From NCBI GenBank assembly GCA_026710105.1, contig JAPORR010000056.1:1-55659 (forward strand): DNA of 55,659 nt, written 5' to 3'. The DNA is from Alphaproteobacteria bacterium. Its GTDB lineage: Bacteria; Pseudomonadota; Alphaproteobacteria; Bin95. Below the pieces are notes generated by a model. It was not told where the DNA came from. It did not search any database and saw only the letters and a program-made list of their open reading frames with translations. The position numbers were made by a program, and so were the translations under genes. Every line of letters begins with the position of its first letter. Within the stretch, counting starts at the first letter, position 1. Shown here piece by piece: positions 12,301 to 22,500 of this stretch.

Positions 12301-14752
12301 GTTGCTCGACGCCATCTCGGGGCGGGCGCAGGGTGGGCCGGTCTTGGCGCGGGTGTCGAATGGCGAGTACGCGGTGGGGCCGATTGCGGCAGCGCGACAT
12401 GGTGCCCTGCTGGAGGCCATCAACAGCGCGCCACGGTTCCAGGAGGGCGGCGAGGTCACGGCGCCGGGCGGCGGAGGCAACCAGCTCGGCATCTTCGCCC
12501 CGCTCTACTTCGCCCTCCAGCGAGCCGCGGGCATCATCTCCGGCGGTCTGCAATCCTCGGCGGATTCCATCATCGCGTCGGTGGGTGGCGTTGCGGCGGA
12601 CGAAATCGCGGCCATCGCGGCCAATGTCCCCGAGGCCTTCCGTCCCCTCTACGCGCAACTTGCCGAGGCGGTGCAGATACTGGCGATGGGCAACCGCGAC
12701 GGCGCGATTCAACTCCTTGCCGCAACGGCTCAAGCCGCCGACGCGCTGGATCAGAACCTCGTCGGCACGCCCGAGTACGCGCAGTTCGTGGATGCGTTCC
12801 GCACCGTGGCCCAGACGGTGCAGCGGGGGTTGATGGAGGTCACGACGTCTATCGTTACGGGCGGGGACGGGGCCGACCAAGCGGCGCGCGAGACCAGCCA
12901 CGTCCTCGACGCGGTGTTCGACCAGCTCGACGAGAATATCCGCGGCGCCCTGACCGAGTTCGAGGCTTCGCAACGCGCACGTGCCGACCGGGGGATGCTC
13001 GGGGCGGCGATTCGCGCCGGATTCAGCGTTCTCACCGGCAACATCTTCGGCGCGTTCACGGCGGTCGCGCGCGAGGCTGGCGAGCAACGCGCCCGGACCG
13101 AGCAGGCCCTGTCCGACGTGCTGGCGCAGGTGGACACCTACTCCGAAATCTCAAATCAGACCAACGGATTCTTCGGCGACATTGCGATGGGCCTCGGGCG
13201 GGGGCTGACCGATTTCAGCGCCGCTGTCGCCAACGCCGCGCGGACCTTCCCCGAGGCGTTCGGCACTGGCGTCATCGACGAGGCGGCGGCGGCCATCGAG
13301 GCGGACGCGGCGGCGTTCACGGCGGCGGCCGAGCGCGCGGCCAATGCGTTCAGGACGGGCTTCGAGGCGAACGCGGCCGCGATTGCGACCGCCGCGCCGG
13401 ACTTCGAGGTGGCGGTTCAGGTGCTGGAGAATGCCATCACGGAGGGGCTCGCTACCGTAGCCGTGACCGCCGAGGACGACGCCGCCGCTTTCATGGCCGC
13501 TGCCGTGCGAGCCGCCGAGGCCGTCAGCGCCGGGCTCGCGCAAGCGGCCGCCGAAAGCATCGAAGCGGACGCCGCGGCCTTCGCTGCGGCTGCCATGCGC
13601 GCCTCTGAAGCCATCAACGCGAGCCTCGCGCAAGCCGCAGCGCAAGCGGTCGAAGCCGACGCCGCCGCGTTCACCGCTGCCGCCATGCGGGCCTCAATGG
13701 CCATCAGCGAGAGCCTCGCCAACGCCGCTGCGGCGAGCATTGAGGCCGATGCGGCTGCGTTCCAGGCGGCGGCGGCGCGCGCAAGCCAGGCCATTACGGA
13801 CAGCCTCGCCAATCAGGCTGCGGCTGCCATTGAGAATGACGCTGCCGCGTTCCGGGCTGCGGCGGACCGCGCAAGTCAGGCCATCACCGTCAGCATCACC
13901 ACCGGGGCGCAGGCCGTAGCGAGCGCGGCCCCGACGCTGGAGGTGTCGGTGGTGGAGCTCGGCAACGCAGCCATCACCAGCACGGGTGTCGCCTCGCAGC
14001 GCATTGCCGATGCGCGGAACCTCATCGCGGCGGCCTTCCAGAACGCAGGCATCAGTGTCGCCAACGCCGCCACGTCGGCGAGCGGGACCATCAACAACGC
14101 CACGCAGCGGGTGAGGAGCGACGCGCAGCAGTTCCGCCAAGCGGCCGAGCGCGAGCGTCAGGCGGTGCGTCAAGCGGCGGACTCCGCCCGTCAGGCGGCC
14201 GAGGCGGCACGTCGGGACGCCGAGTCGTTCCGGGCGGCGGCCGAGCGCAATGCGCGGGCCGTGCGCGAATCGCAGGACCGCGCGCGAGAAGCCGCTGACC
14301 GGGTGGCGCGCGACGCCGCCGACTTCCGGGCGGCAGCAGAACGCGACCGGCGAAGCCGAGACAGTGGCGGCGGCGGCAACGACGACGGCGGATTCGACGG
14401 CGGCGACCGAGGCGACGCTGGCCGTTCCGGTGGCCCCGGCCCGCACCGCGCGATGGGTGGCCTCATCGCCGCCCACGTCTCGAACGGTGAATACTTTGCC
14501 CCGCCCTCGGTCACCCGCCGCTTCGGTGGCCTCCTCTCCGCCATCAACGCCTTCCAGGGCGGCGGCGTGGTGGGCGCCCCCGGTAGCGGCATGACCATCA
14601 ACATCATCGACCGGCGTTCGCGTGATGCGCCGCCCATCGGCGTGACCCGCTCCGGGGGCGAAATCACGGTCGACGTGCGCGACGCGGTCGAGGACGGTGA
14701 GTTCGACGACGCGCTGGCGCGCCGCTACGGGCTCTCGCCGGTCCCGCTCTGA
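9377..14752 (+). CDS. Tail tape measure protein
   Basis: 1791 aa (GTG start at 9377; GTG 9392 is a close alternative). Residues about 30-320 match the TP901-type tape-measure core (FGQAMSEVRAITGATEMQF, SATEAASAMGFLARAGFDT, SDAGIQGSRAGTGLNRVLAE). Hydrophobic segments follow at about 370-490. Glycine-rich segments at about 895-940 lead to an NGEY-type terminal region that would end many tape measures. Here it is followed by an Ala-rich coil with five 30-aa repeats (about 1360-1510), a charged coiled coil and a second such terminal region at about 1690-1750. The protein sets tail length and may aid DNA ejection. The next gene overlaps its stop (TGATG). Confidence 0.95.
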   Translation: MAGCRVAEFRIDVRVDPSGAVAGARRVRTALTDTGRTAERLRSILTRAFAVVGGAAALGGSVRTLAQFGQAMSEVRAITGATEMQFSRLQDTARRLGAETRFSATEAASAMGFLARAGFDTNEVLGSVEGTLRLAQAGALDLGRAADIASNVLTGFRLETSETARVVDVLAAGAANSNTSVNQLGEAMSFAAPVAAGLGLTVEETAAAIGTLSDAGIQGSRAGTGLNRVLAELESPSMRTREAFERLGVSLDQVRPSSVGLTAALEILAAAGIDTGLAFELFGQRGGPAFEVLSSGIPRVRELTGVLNASAGEADRIARIMDDNLNGALLRVRSAIEAVVLAFGEAGADSALQRVLDGIAASLRVVAANMDVVIRVSTAFIGAFAIGRILPFAGALAGIVTTLLRLPVAVARGGAAVRSLLTGATAATAAFGGLARAVALLGRVSGFLLLVQAVDLVIRAFTRLNRIVSETPTTWGDVAAVAADRFVNGLIGSFGLLVRILPGLLRTVINPIGAAFSTLGRNLPALITGQITFDEVASELGQNVGRSFRAALSDTLDAGFDALTTRYVNIASDAQIQALENFRFIELEDLAFGAFNIPEVELPEVAPINVPVTLDTAPIEAAQPALRETTRLTQEQADAFDALQSRLDPVGDAVRSLQREEELLGTAFEIGNISAAEHARLLEQLRASYADTIDPLSALTREIEREIGLGSQRIDQRQVEIAFQREVQALQMQGVTLTQQEAAALRTALQTQMEATAARQLEAMAYRNLQDPLIAYQMNLDALNNVLRLHPELSGMAVRAAEDLRLAYLDTQNDFASGIERGFIRARRTALDFASVAEAGVVRAFQGMEDAIVSFVTTGRLDIGNLVDGIIADFTRLATREFVTQPLFDALTNIFGGGNNRGGGGGGFFGNLVGSIFGGGGGGGGGFIDGVLDFFGFAQGGVIRGPGTGTSDSILGRFPSGSYIVNARSTRRFRPLLDAISGRAQGGPVLARVSNGEYAVGPIAAARHGALLEAINSAPRFQEGGEVTAPGGGGNQLGIFAPLYFALQRAAGIISGGLQSSADSIIASVGGVAADEIAAIAANVPEAFRPLYAQLAEAVQILAMGNRDGAIQLLAATAQAADALDQNLVGTPEYAQFVDAFRTVAQTVQRGLMEVTTSIVTGGDGADQAARETSHVLDAVFDQLDENIRGALTEFEASQRARADRGMLGAAIRAGFSVLTGNIFGAFTAVAREAGEQRARTEQALSDVLAQVDTYSEISNQTNGFFGDIAMGLGRGLTDFSAAVANAARTFPEAFGTGVIDEAAAAIEADAAAFTAAAERAANAFRTGFEANAAAIATAAPDFEVAVQVLENAITEGLATVAVTAEDDAAAFMAAAVRAAEAVSAGLAQAAAESIEADAAAFAAAAMRASEAINASLAQAAAQAVEADAAAFTAAAMRASMAISESLANAAAASIEADAAAFQAAAARASQAITDSLANQAAAAIENDAAAFRAAADRASQAITVSITTGAQAVASAAPTLEVSVVELGNAAITSTGVASQRIADARNLIAAAFQNAGISVANAATSASGTINNATQRVRSDAQQFRQAAERERQAVRQAADSARQAAEAARRDAESFRAAAERNARAVRESQDRAREAADRVARDAADFRAAAERDRRSRDSGGGGNDDGGFDGGDRGDAGRSGGPGPHRAMGGLIAAHVSNGEYFAPPSVTRRFGGLLSAINAFQGGGVVGAPGSGMTINIIDRRSRDAPPIGVTRSGGEITVDVRDAVEDGEFDDALARRYGLSPVPL
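13456..13905 (+). repeat. Five 90-bp repeats inside the tape-measure gene
   Basis: Equivalent points recur at 13471, 13561, 13651, 13741 and 13831, exactly 90 bases apart, encoding 30-aa units of the type IEADAAAFxAAAxRASxAIx followed by SLAxAAA. The DNA has diverged while the protein pattern is kept. Changes in copy number would change tail length by a fixed step. Confidence 0.9.
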
Positions 14753-15630
14753 TGGCCGACCAGACGATTGCGCTCCTTCCGGCGTGGTACGTGGCCGACG
14801 GGGCCACGCGCCGGTGGGTGACGCCCGACAACGCCCGCCCGCAAATCCTCCAGGCACTCCGCGCCGTAATGGGCACGGACATGCGGCTCCGGGTCGTGAA
14901 TCTCCGCGTCAACAACGACCGCTTCTTCCTCAACTTCGCCACCGGCCAGACGGGCGAGGACGTGGCCGACTTGAGCGACGCTTGGGAGACGGGCGGGCAG
15001 CTCCGCCTCGCAGCCAACGACGCGACCTGGACGCTCGACTTCGACGCGCCCGGCGTCACCGGCCCCGGCACCACGGACCCCTACGGCTTCACGTTCACGG
15101 GCGATGCGTTGGCGCGCTTCGAGGCGTTCCGCGATGGGCTCTCGGGGCAGTCGGGGATGCAGGGGGGCGCGCTCACGCTCTGGGATGGGCAGGGCACCAG
15201 CCCTTTCGACCCTGCCCCGCCGCCGGTGGACCCGCCCGCCGAGCCGGTGGAGCCGTTGCCCGACTTGACCGTGGCCGTGTGGCCTGCCACGTTGCCCCAG
15301 GGGCTTGAGGTCGACGGCCATGCGCTCGGGCTGCCTGCGCCCCTCACGCGCGCGCCGCGCGGGCGTGTGTGGCCGTGGGGGCGCTTGAATGCGCGTCGCG
15401 GGCGCGAGGCGCGGGTTGAGGGCGCGATGCTCATGGACACGGATGAGTACACCACCTTCGTCACCTGGTACGAGCAGGCGTTGGGCGGTGGGGTGCTCGA
15501 CTTCGACGGACCGGCGCTCGATGGCTCGGGTGGTCGGTGGCAGATGGCGTTCGCGGCGCCGCCCGGAGCGACTCCGGTGGGCGATGGCGTGACATTTTCG
15601 GTGGACTTGCAACTGACACGATTGAGGTAA
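14752..15630 (+). CDS. Tail protein with module shared by the giant adhesin
   Basis: 292 aa; its ATG overlaps the tape-measure stop. The N-terminal half contains FLNFATGQTGEDVADLSDAW ETGG ... WTLDFDAPG ... ALTLWDGQGTSPF, a module that recurs twice in the 2071-aa protein downstream. After a Pro-rich linker, the C-terminal 110 residues (MLMDTDEYTTFVTWYEQALG ... VLDFDGPALDGSGG) match the end of that same protein. The position after the tape measure suggests a distal-tail or baseplate-hub component. The exact role is inferred from position only. Confidence 0.7.
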   Translation: MADQTIALLPAWYVADGATRRWVTPDNARPQILQALRAVMGTDMRLRVVNLRVNNDRFFLNFATGQTGEDVADLSDAWETGGQLRLAANDATWTLDFDAPGVTGPGTTDPYGFTFTGDALARFEAFRDGLSGQSGMQGGALTLWDGQGTSPFDPAPPPVDPPAEPVEPLPDLTVAVWPATLPQGLEVDGHALGLPAPLTRAPRGRVWPWGRLNARRGREARVEGAMLMDTDEYTTFVTWYEQALGGGVLDFDGPALDGSGGRWQMAFAAPPGATPVGDGVTFSVDLQLTRLR

Positions 15631-15635
15631 CGACG

Positions 15636-16472
15636 ATGCCCCTGAAACTTGCGGGCGCGAACCGCGCGCTCAATGACGCCGACGGCGGCCTGCTTGCCGG
15701 GACGCGCTACATCGGGCTGATTGACGGCTCGGACGACGAGGTGAGCGGCAACAACTACGCTCGGGAGGCGATTACCGGCTTCGGCAACACGGGCGGGTGG
15801 GTCGCCGACGGGCGCGAGTACGAGAATCGCCTTGATGTCGAGTTCAACGACCCCGAGGGCGGCGCGTGGCCCGCGATTGAGAAGTGGGGGCTGTGGGATG
15901 CGGCGACCGGCGGGAACTTCCTTGCCGACGTGACGCTGGCAACGCCCACTGCTGCGCCGCAGATTGGCGCGGCCGTCGGGGCAGCCATGATGCAGCTCGC
16001 CTACGGCTTTACCGGCGTTACCCCCGCCGGGGCGTTGGCGATGATGCGCGAGGGGCTTTTCCGGGGCACGCGGGCATGGACGCTGCACACCGACCTCGCG
16101 GCCAGCGCGAGTGCGGTGGCGAATCCCGAGCGCAACGCCATCTTCTTCGACAATACGAAGTACGACGGCACGAACGCAGGCGGGCGAACGCTCATCACCG
16201 CCTCGGTGAGCAACGCGCAAATCACGCTCTCGACGCGGAACAACACTACGCGCCGCGCGTCGAACAATGCCGACCTCTCCTTCGGCCAGCTCAACACGAG
16301 CGCGATTGACCGCCCCCGGCGCTTGGCGCTCCGGGACGGGACGCAGGCCGACTCGGCGGTGCTGTGGACCGGCGACTTCGGCTCGACGCCCGAGGTTCCG
16401 GGGCTCGGCTCGACGCTCCGGCTGCTGACTGGGCAAATCAACTTCGACCTGCCGTTCGAGCTGGTGACGTAA
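15636..16472 (+). CDS. Tail/fibre-associated virion protein
   Basis: 278 aa from MPLKLAGANRALND. The N-terminal 110 residues (YIGLIDGSDDEVSGNNYARE, then EFNDPEGGAWPAIEKWGLWD, AATGGNFLADVTL) fit a family of phage tail-fibre-like proteins with the pattern EVSGxxYAR...W...DAxxGG. The remainder is strand-rich (TLHTDLAASAS, ITLSTRNNTT). It sits between two tail proteins. Receptor-side placement is likely; exact function unknown. Confidence 0.65.
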   Translation: MPLKLAGANRALNDADGGLLAGTRYIGLIDGSDDEVSGNNYAREAITGFGNTGGWVADGREYENRLDVEFNDPEGGAWPAIEKWGLWDAATGGNFLADVTLATPTAAPQIGAAVGAAMMQLAYGFTGVTPAGALAMMREGLFRGTRAWTLHTDLAASASAVANPERNAIFFDNTKYDGTNAGGRTLITASVSNAQITLSTRNNTTRRASNNADLSFGQLNTSAIDRPRRLALRDGTQADSAVLWTGDFGSTPEVPGLGSTLRLLTGQINFDLPFELVT

Positions 16473-16538
16473 GGCCAAGCCCCGCGCCCGACTTCCCGCC
16501 TCCCCGCCTCTCGGCCCCGACCTGCGGACGCCTGACCG

Positions 16539-19500
16539 ATGGCGCGGCAAACGCTCACGCTGCCTGCGAGCTGGTGGAGCAGAGGAGCTTTTTCTCGATC
16601 TTGGGGTAGGACCATCCCGAATCCCAGTGCCGACGGCATCGAGATTGATAGCGCGCTGCTGCCGACGGGCGGGAGCGCGTTTCTCACCAACGTCTTTGTC
16701 AGCACACTCAATAGTATTACGCTCGTTTTCCAGCAGACCGCCAGCGGAAGTGTGTCTCGCGCGGACTTGAGTAGCGCATGGGAAACGGGCGGCAGCGTTG
16801 CATTTACCGTCGGCACGACGACCTGGACGTTCCAGACTGACGGCGACGACACCGCTGACAACTACGTTCTGACCCCGACGAACACGGCTGATGTGGAGGC
16901 CCTGTTCGCGGCCATCGCTTCGCGCACCGCCGCTACGCTGGTCTTGGACGACGGCGAAGACCCCCTCGCCGTCGGCGCCATCACGTCGGACAACGCGAGC
17001 CCCGTCCAGGGTGAAACCGTCACCCTGACGTGCCCCGAGCCGACGGGCGGGGCGGGCGATATCAGCTACCAGTGGCAGGCGCTGGCGGCGGGGGTCTGGC
17101 AGAACCTCCAGGGGGCCACGAGCCAGACCTACGGCGCGCGCCGGGTGACGGCAGGGGCGACGCAGTTCCGATGCGTCGTCACGCGAGGGACCGACTCGGT
17201 CAACACCGCCGCGTTCACCGTCACGTGGGCCGCAGCGACCCTGACGGCGGGCGCGGTCACCGCCGACGACACCACGCCGACTACGGACGATACCGCCACC
17301 CTGACCGCAGGCGCCCCCGGCGGGACCGCAACGGGCACCATCACCTACCAGTGGCAGGTGTTCGACCCGGGCACGTCGGCGTGGGTCGATGTCGCGGGCG
17401 AGACAGGCGCCACCTTCGGCCTGACGCGGGCGACGCCGGGCACGACCAACGCGCGCGTCGTCTACGCGCGGGCGGGCCTCACCGCGCCCTCGCAGTCGAT
17501 TGCCATCGCCTTCTCCGCCGCGCTCACCGCCCCCGGCCCCGTCGGGGGGCTGTCCGATGCGCAACTGGCGCCGACCGCCCTCACCGCGTTCTTCGATGCG
17601 CCCACCACGGGCGGCACCCCCGCCTTCTACGAGTACCGCGTCGCCGCCGGGACCGCTGCCTTCGCGGGCGCGTGGACGCGCATCACGGCTCGGAGCTTCA
17701 CCGCCACCGGCCTCACCGCCGACTCGCCCTACCGCGTGCAGGTGCGGGCCGGGAACACCGCGGGCATGTCCGCGCCGGTCGAAGCGTCGTTTCGCACCAC
17801 GCCCGCGACCGCGTGGAGTACGGCGCTGCTGGCGAGCTGGCACACCTACGCCGCCGGGGCCGTCAACCGATGGGAGTCGCCGCGCGAGGACTTGACGCCT
17901 CCGCCGCCCGCGTTCGAGCGCCGCCCGCTGGTGCCGGATGTCCTCACTCCGTCGGGTCAGGGCACGACCTACCTCTCGAACTTCGCCTTTCGCCTGGAGG
18001 GCGCGGCCGACGGGTCGAGCGCGGCCACCGTCTACCGGATGCTGCTGCACTTCGAGGCGCTGCGCACGGGCGGGGCGTTCACCGGAAGCCGGAGCCTTGC
18101 CGATGCGTTCCACTCACCGGCGACGGGGTGGGTGGGCGTCGAGCTGCTGAACGCGCAAGGCACGGTCACCGACACGTTCTTGTTCGACATCCAGAACGAT
18201 GCCGAGAACGCGGACTCCGCCGAGCCCTATGACTGGTACATGACGGCGGCGAAGCGGGCGGAGTTCATCGCCTTCCGCGGCGCCATGTCCACCGCCATCG
18301 GGACGCAGCGCGGGCGCCTGACGCTCTGGGACGGCACGGGCACCCGGCCCGCGCTCTTTGGTGCGCCGCCTGCGACGCCGACGCTCACCGTGGGCGCGGC
18401 GACGGTCACTGACGCCACGCCGGGAGCGAATCGGCAGGTCACGTTCCTCTGCCCCGACCCCGGCGGGACCGCGATGGGGGCGACCACGTTCCAGTGGCAG
18501 TCGTTCGACGGCACCAACTGGAACGACATCGCAGGCGCGACGGCCCAGACCTACCAGCGCGAGGAAGCCGGGGCAGCGGCGCTCACGGTGCGCTGCGTCG
18601 TCACCCGGCAGGGCCTGACCGCCAACTCCGGCGCGGTCACCGCCACCTGGTCCGCCCCGACCGTCACTGTAGGCGCGGCCACCGTCGATGATGCGACGCC
18701 GACCGTTGGCGACACCGTCACGTTCACCTGCCCCATGCCAGCGGGGACGGCGGAGGGGGCCATTGGCTACCAGTGGCAGGAGTTCGACGGCACGAACTGG
18801 AGCGACATCGCAGGCGCCACGAGCCGCACCTACGCCCGCATGGAGGCCAACGCCGGCGCGGTCACCGTGCGCTGCGCGGTCACGCGCCAGGGCGTTACGG
18901 CCAACTCCGGCCAGGTCACCGCCACCTGGGCCGCTGCGCCCCCGACCCTCATCGCGGGCACCGTCACTGCCGACGACCCCACGCCGGAGCCCGGCGACAC
19001 GGTGACGTTGACCGCAGGCGACCCGACGGGCACTGCGACGGGGGCGATTGCCTACCAGTGGCAGCAGTTCGACGGCTTTCGATGGCTCGGCATCACGGGC
19101 CGGACGCGCCAGACCTTCACGCGCACCCGCGCGGGCGCGGGGAGCGAAACCTACCGCGTCGTCTACACCCGCGAGGGTGTCACGGCCGTATCGCAGGCCA
19201 TCACCGTCACGTGGGAGACGGCTGCTGACCGCACGCCGCCGCGCTACGTGTCGGCGGCGCTCAACGAGGCCGGGACGCTTCTGACGCTCACGTTCAACGA
19301 GCCGCTCGACACGAGCCACATCCCGACCGGGGCCGAGCTCAACATGGAGGACACGCTCGCCGGGAACGTCGTCACCAAGGGCGCGTCGGGGCTCACCATC
19401 GTCGGGGCCGAGCTCCGCGTGACGTTCGGGATTGCGATTCGCGCGGGCGCGACCCTGACCGGCAGCTACGACCAGTCCGCGACCGCCGCTGACAACCGCC

Positions 19501-22500
19501 TCCGTGACGCGGCCGACAACGAGGCCGCCGACTTCACGTTCAGCGTCATGCGGGCCGCGCCTCCGCCCCCAACGCTCACCATCGGCGCCCCGACCGTCGA
19601 TGATGCGACCCCGCTCGCTGGCGAGACCGTCAGGTTCACCGCCGCGACGCCCGGAGGCACGGCCAGCGGGGCCATCACGTACCAGTGGCAACTGCTGTCG
19701 GGCTCCGTCTGGGGCGATATCGCCGGCGAGACAAGCGCGACGCTCGACCGCACGCGCGCGGCCGCAGGCGCGGAGACGGTGCGCGTCATCGTCACGCGCG
19801 ACGGGCAGACCGCGACCTCGGCCGGAACCACCGCGACGTGGCAGGCCCGCACGCTGACCGCAGGCGCCGCAACGGTCTCCGATGCGACCCCCGAGACGGG
19901 CGACACGGTGACCTTCACCGCCCCGACGCCGGGCGGTACTGCCGAGGGGGCGACCACCTACCAGTGGCAGAGCTTCGACGGGACGAACTGGACCAACATT
20001 GCGGGCGCGACGGCGGCGACGCTCGACCGCACGCTCACTGCGGCCGGGATGCTCACGCTCCGGGTGGTGCTCGGGCGCATGGGGCTCATGGCGACCTCCG
20101 GCGGCGTCACCGCGACGTGGAGCGACCCACCCCCGCCACCCCCGGAGGGCGAAGGCCCGGCGCTTGTGCGCGCGCTCCTCACCGTGCCGGGGACGCTGCG
20201 CTTGGAGTTCGACGAAGACCTGGACGACCAGTCGGTACCCGTGGCGGGCGATTTCACGGTCGTCGTGGACGGCATGGCGGCGCGTACCGTCTCCTCGGTC
20301 GACATTGCCGACGCGGTGGTGACGCTTGGCTTTGACGACCCGCTTCCGGCCTACGGCGCGACGGTGCGGGTTGTCTACGTGCCGGGCACGAATCCGCTCC
20401 AGAACGGAGACGGGGACGGCGTGGCGACGTTCGGCGCCTCCGCGCTTCCCGCTATCTGGGGGCTCGTGCCGTTCACGTTGCTCCTCGGCGCGAACGCGGC
20501 ACCGCTCACCATCGGCCCGAACGTGCGCGTCATCGACCGCGAGCGGCCTTACCCGGCTGGCCCCGACCCCCAGCCGACGCCGACGGTGGTGCTGCTGTCG
20601 AACATCACGGGCGGGAGCGCACTGACGGGCGATTGGACGGTGCCCGACGGGGTGAGCAGCGTGGATGTGCAGATGGCCGGGGCCGGTGGCGGCGGGGCAG
20701 GATTCAGCGGCTCGAACTCTGCGCATGGCACTGACGGCGGCGACACCACGTGGGACACGGGCGACGCGCAACGCACGGCCGGTGGCGGTCAGGGCGGCGG
20801 CGATGGGGGTGGCCGGGGCGCGGGCGGCGATGGCGACACCACCGACGGCGACGCGGGCACGGCGACGAGCAACGCCACGGGCGGCGGTGACTCCGGGGCC
20901 GAGGGCGCCACCGGGATGTCCATCACCGACGATTTCGGCGGGGTGCGGACCTTCGGGGCCGGCGGCAACGATGCCGTGCTCAACACGTCACAAGGCGGCG
21001 GTGGCGGTGGCTACACCGCGTTCACGGTCGCGGTGACGCCGGGGCAGGTCATCGCCTACAGCGTGGGTGCAGGCGGCGCGCGAGGGGTCGGCCTTGTGCC
21101 CGGTCAGAACGGCTTGGGTGGCGGCATTCGCATCAGCTACGTCGTCGCTCCGTTTCGCCGCTACACCGGCGCGGCTGACCCGGCGGTGACTTTCCAGATT
21201 CGACGCCGCCAGTCCGAAGCGCCGTTCCTGCAACTCAACATCGCTGACGCGAGCGGGGACGCCGACCCGGATTTCGTCGATGCCATCAAGCACGGCGGTG
21301 CGTTCTTCCTGGAGCTCGGCGGGATACTCCCCGACACCGCGGGCGGCGAGCCGACGCCGGGGACGCGCGTACCGACGGCCGAGGCGCTCATCCTCTCGCC
21401 GGACATGACGATGCTGGCCGAGAAGCCGTACCGCTTCGACCTGCCCGCGAGTTGGGCGACGGCCATCGCGGCGGGCACCGGCATCATCGGCATCACGGTG
21501 GACCTCGCGGCGGTCGATATCGAGATTGAGGACGCGCGCGGGACAAGCGCAGTCACGGGCGCGGTGGGTGCGCTCCGCATCATCGAGCCTGATGACGTGG
21601 ACTTGCCAGAGTCTCGCGGCACGTCAGCGGTCACGGGCGCGGTGGGCGCGGTGGAAGTGGTCGAGCCGGACGATATCGCGGTGGTGGGTCGGGGCACGAC
21701 GGCCGTGGCGTTCGACGTGGGGCTTACCATCGACGAGCCAGCCCCGGCCCCGCTCGAAGGCCGAGGCACGTCGGCGGTGTCGGTGCCGACCCCGCCCGAC
21801 TTGCAGCAGGTGATTCGCTTCGCCGGACGGGGCACGTCAGCGGTCACGGGCGCGGTGGGCGCGCTTGCCGTCCTCCAGACGGTCTCGATTCCCGTCGGGC
21901 GCGGCACGTCAGCAGTCACGGGCGCGGTGGGTGCGCTGCACATTGCGGCGGGGGTGGCCTTGTTCGGCCGGGGCACGTCGGCCTTGAGCCAGAGCCGCAC
22001 GAATGCCCGGTGGAGGCTCCGAATCATCGAGCCGGCCCCGGCGCGGCTCGCAGGGCGCGGCACCTCGGCGCTTGCGGGCGACGCCACCCGGTTGCAGGTC
22101 TCCGCGACGGTGCGATTCGCCGGGCGCGGAGCGTCGGCGGTGGCAGGTGCCGTCGACGAGCTCGACATCACCGAGCCCGACGATATCGACCTGTCGGCGG
22201 GCCGGGGCACGTCGGCCGTGACCGGCGCGGCCTTGATGCTGATGATTGAGGAGCCGGACGATATCGCGGTGGCGGGCCGGGGGACGAGTGCGCTCACGGG
22301 CGCGGTGACGGGCTTGTATATCGCGCCCCAGGTGAGGGTCGTCGGGCGTGGGCTCTCCGTGGTGACCGCCGTCCCGCCGCGCCTTGCGGTCATCATCGGC
22401 GCCGCATGGCCGGATGGCGTGCCGGACGCTCCGCTCACCCGCGCCTACCGCGAGAGCATCCTGCCCGGTTGGCGACGCTACCCGGTCGAGGAGGGCGCGC

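Noticed and set aside
15081-18113. 1010-codon open frame on the minus strand
   Set aside because: It lies opposite two well-supported tail genes, is extremely Arg/Gly/Ala/Pro-rich and matches no protein pattern; long antisense frames are expected in GC-rich coding DNA.
18114-20771. 885-codon minus-strand frame opposite the adhesin Ig domains
   Set aside because: Shadow of a repetitive coding strand; repeats in it mirror the Ig repeats in another frame.
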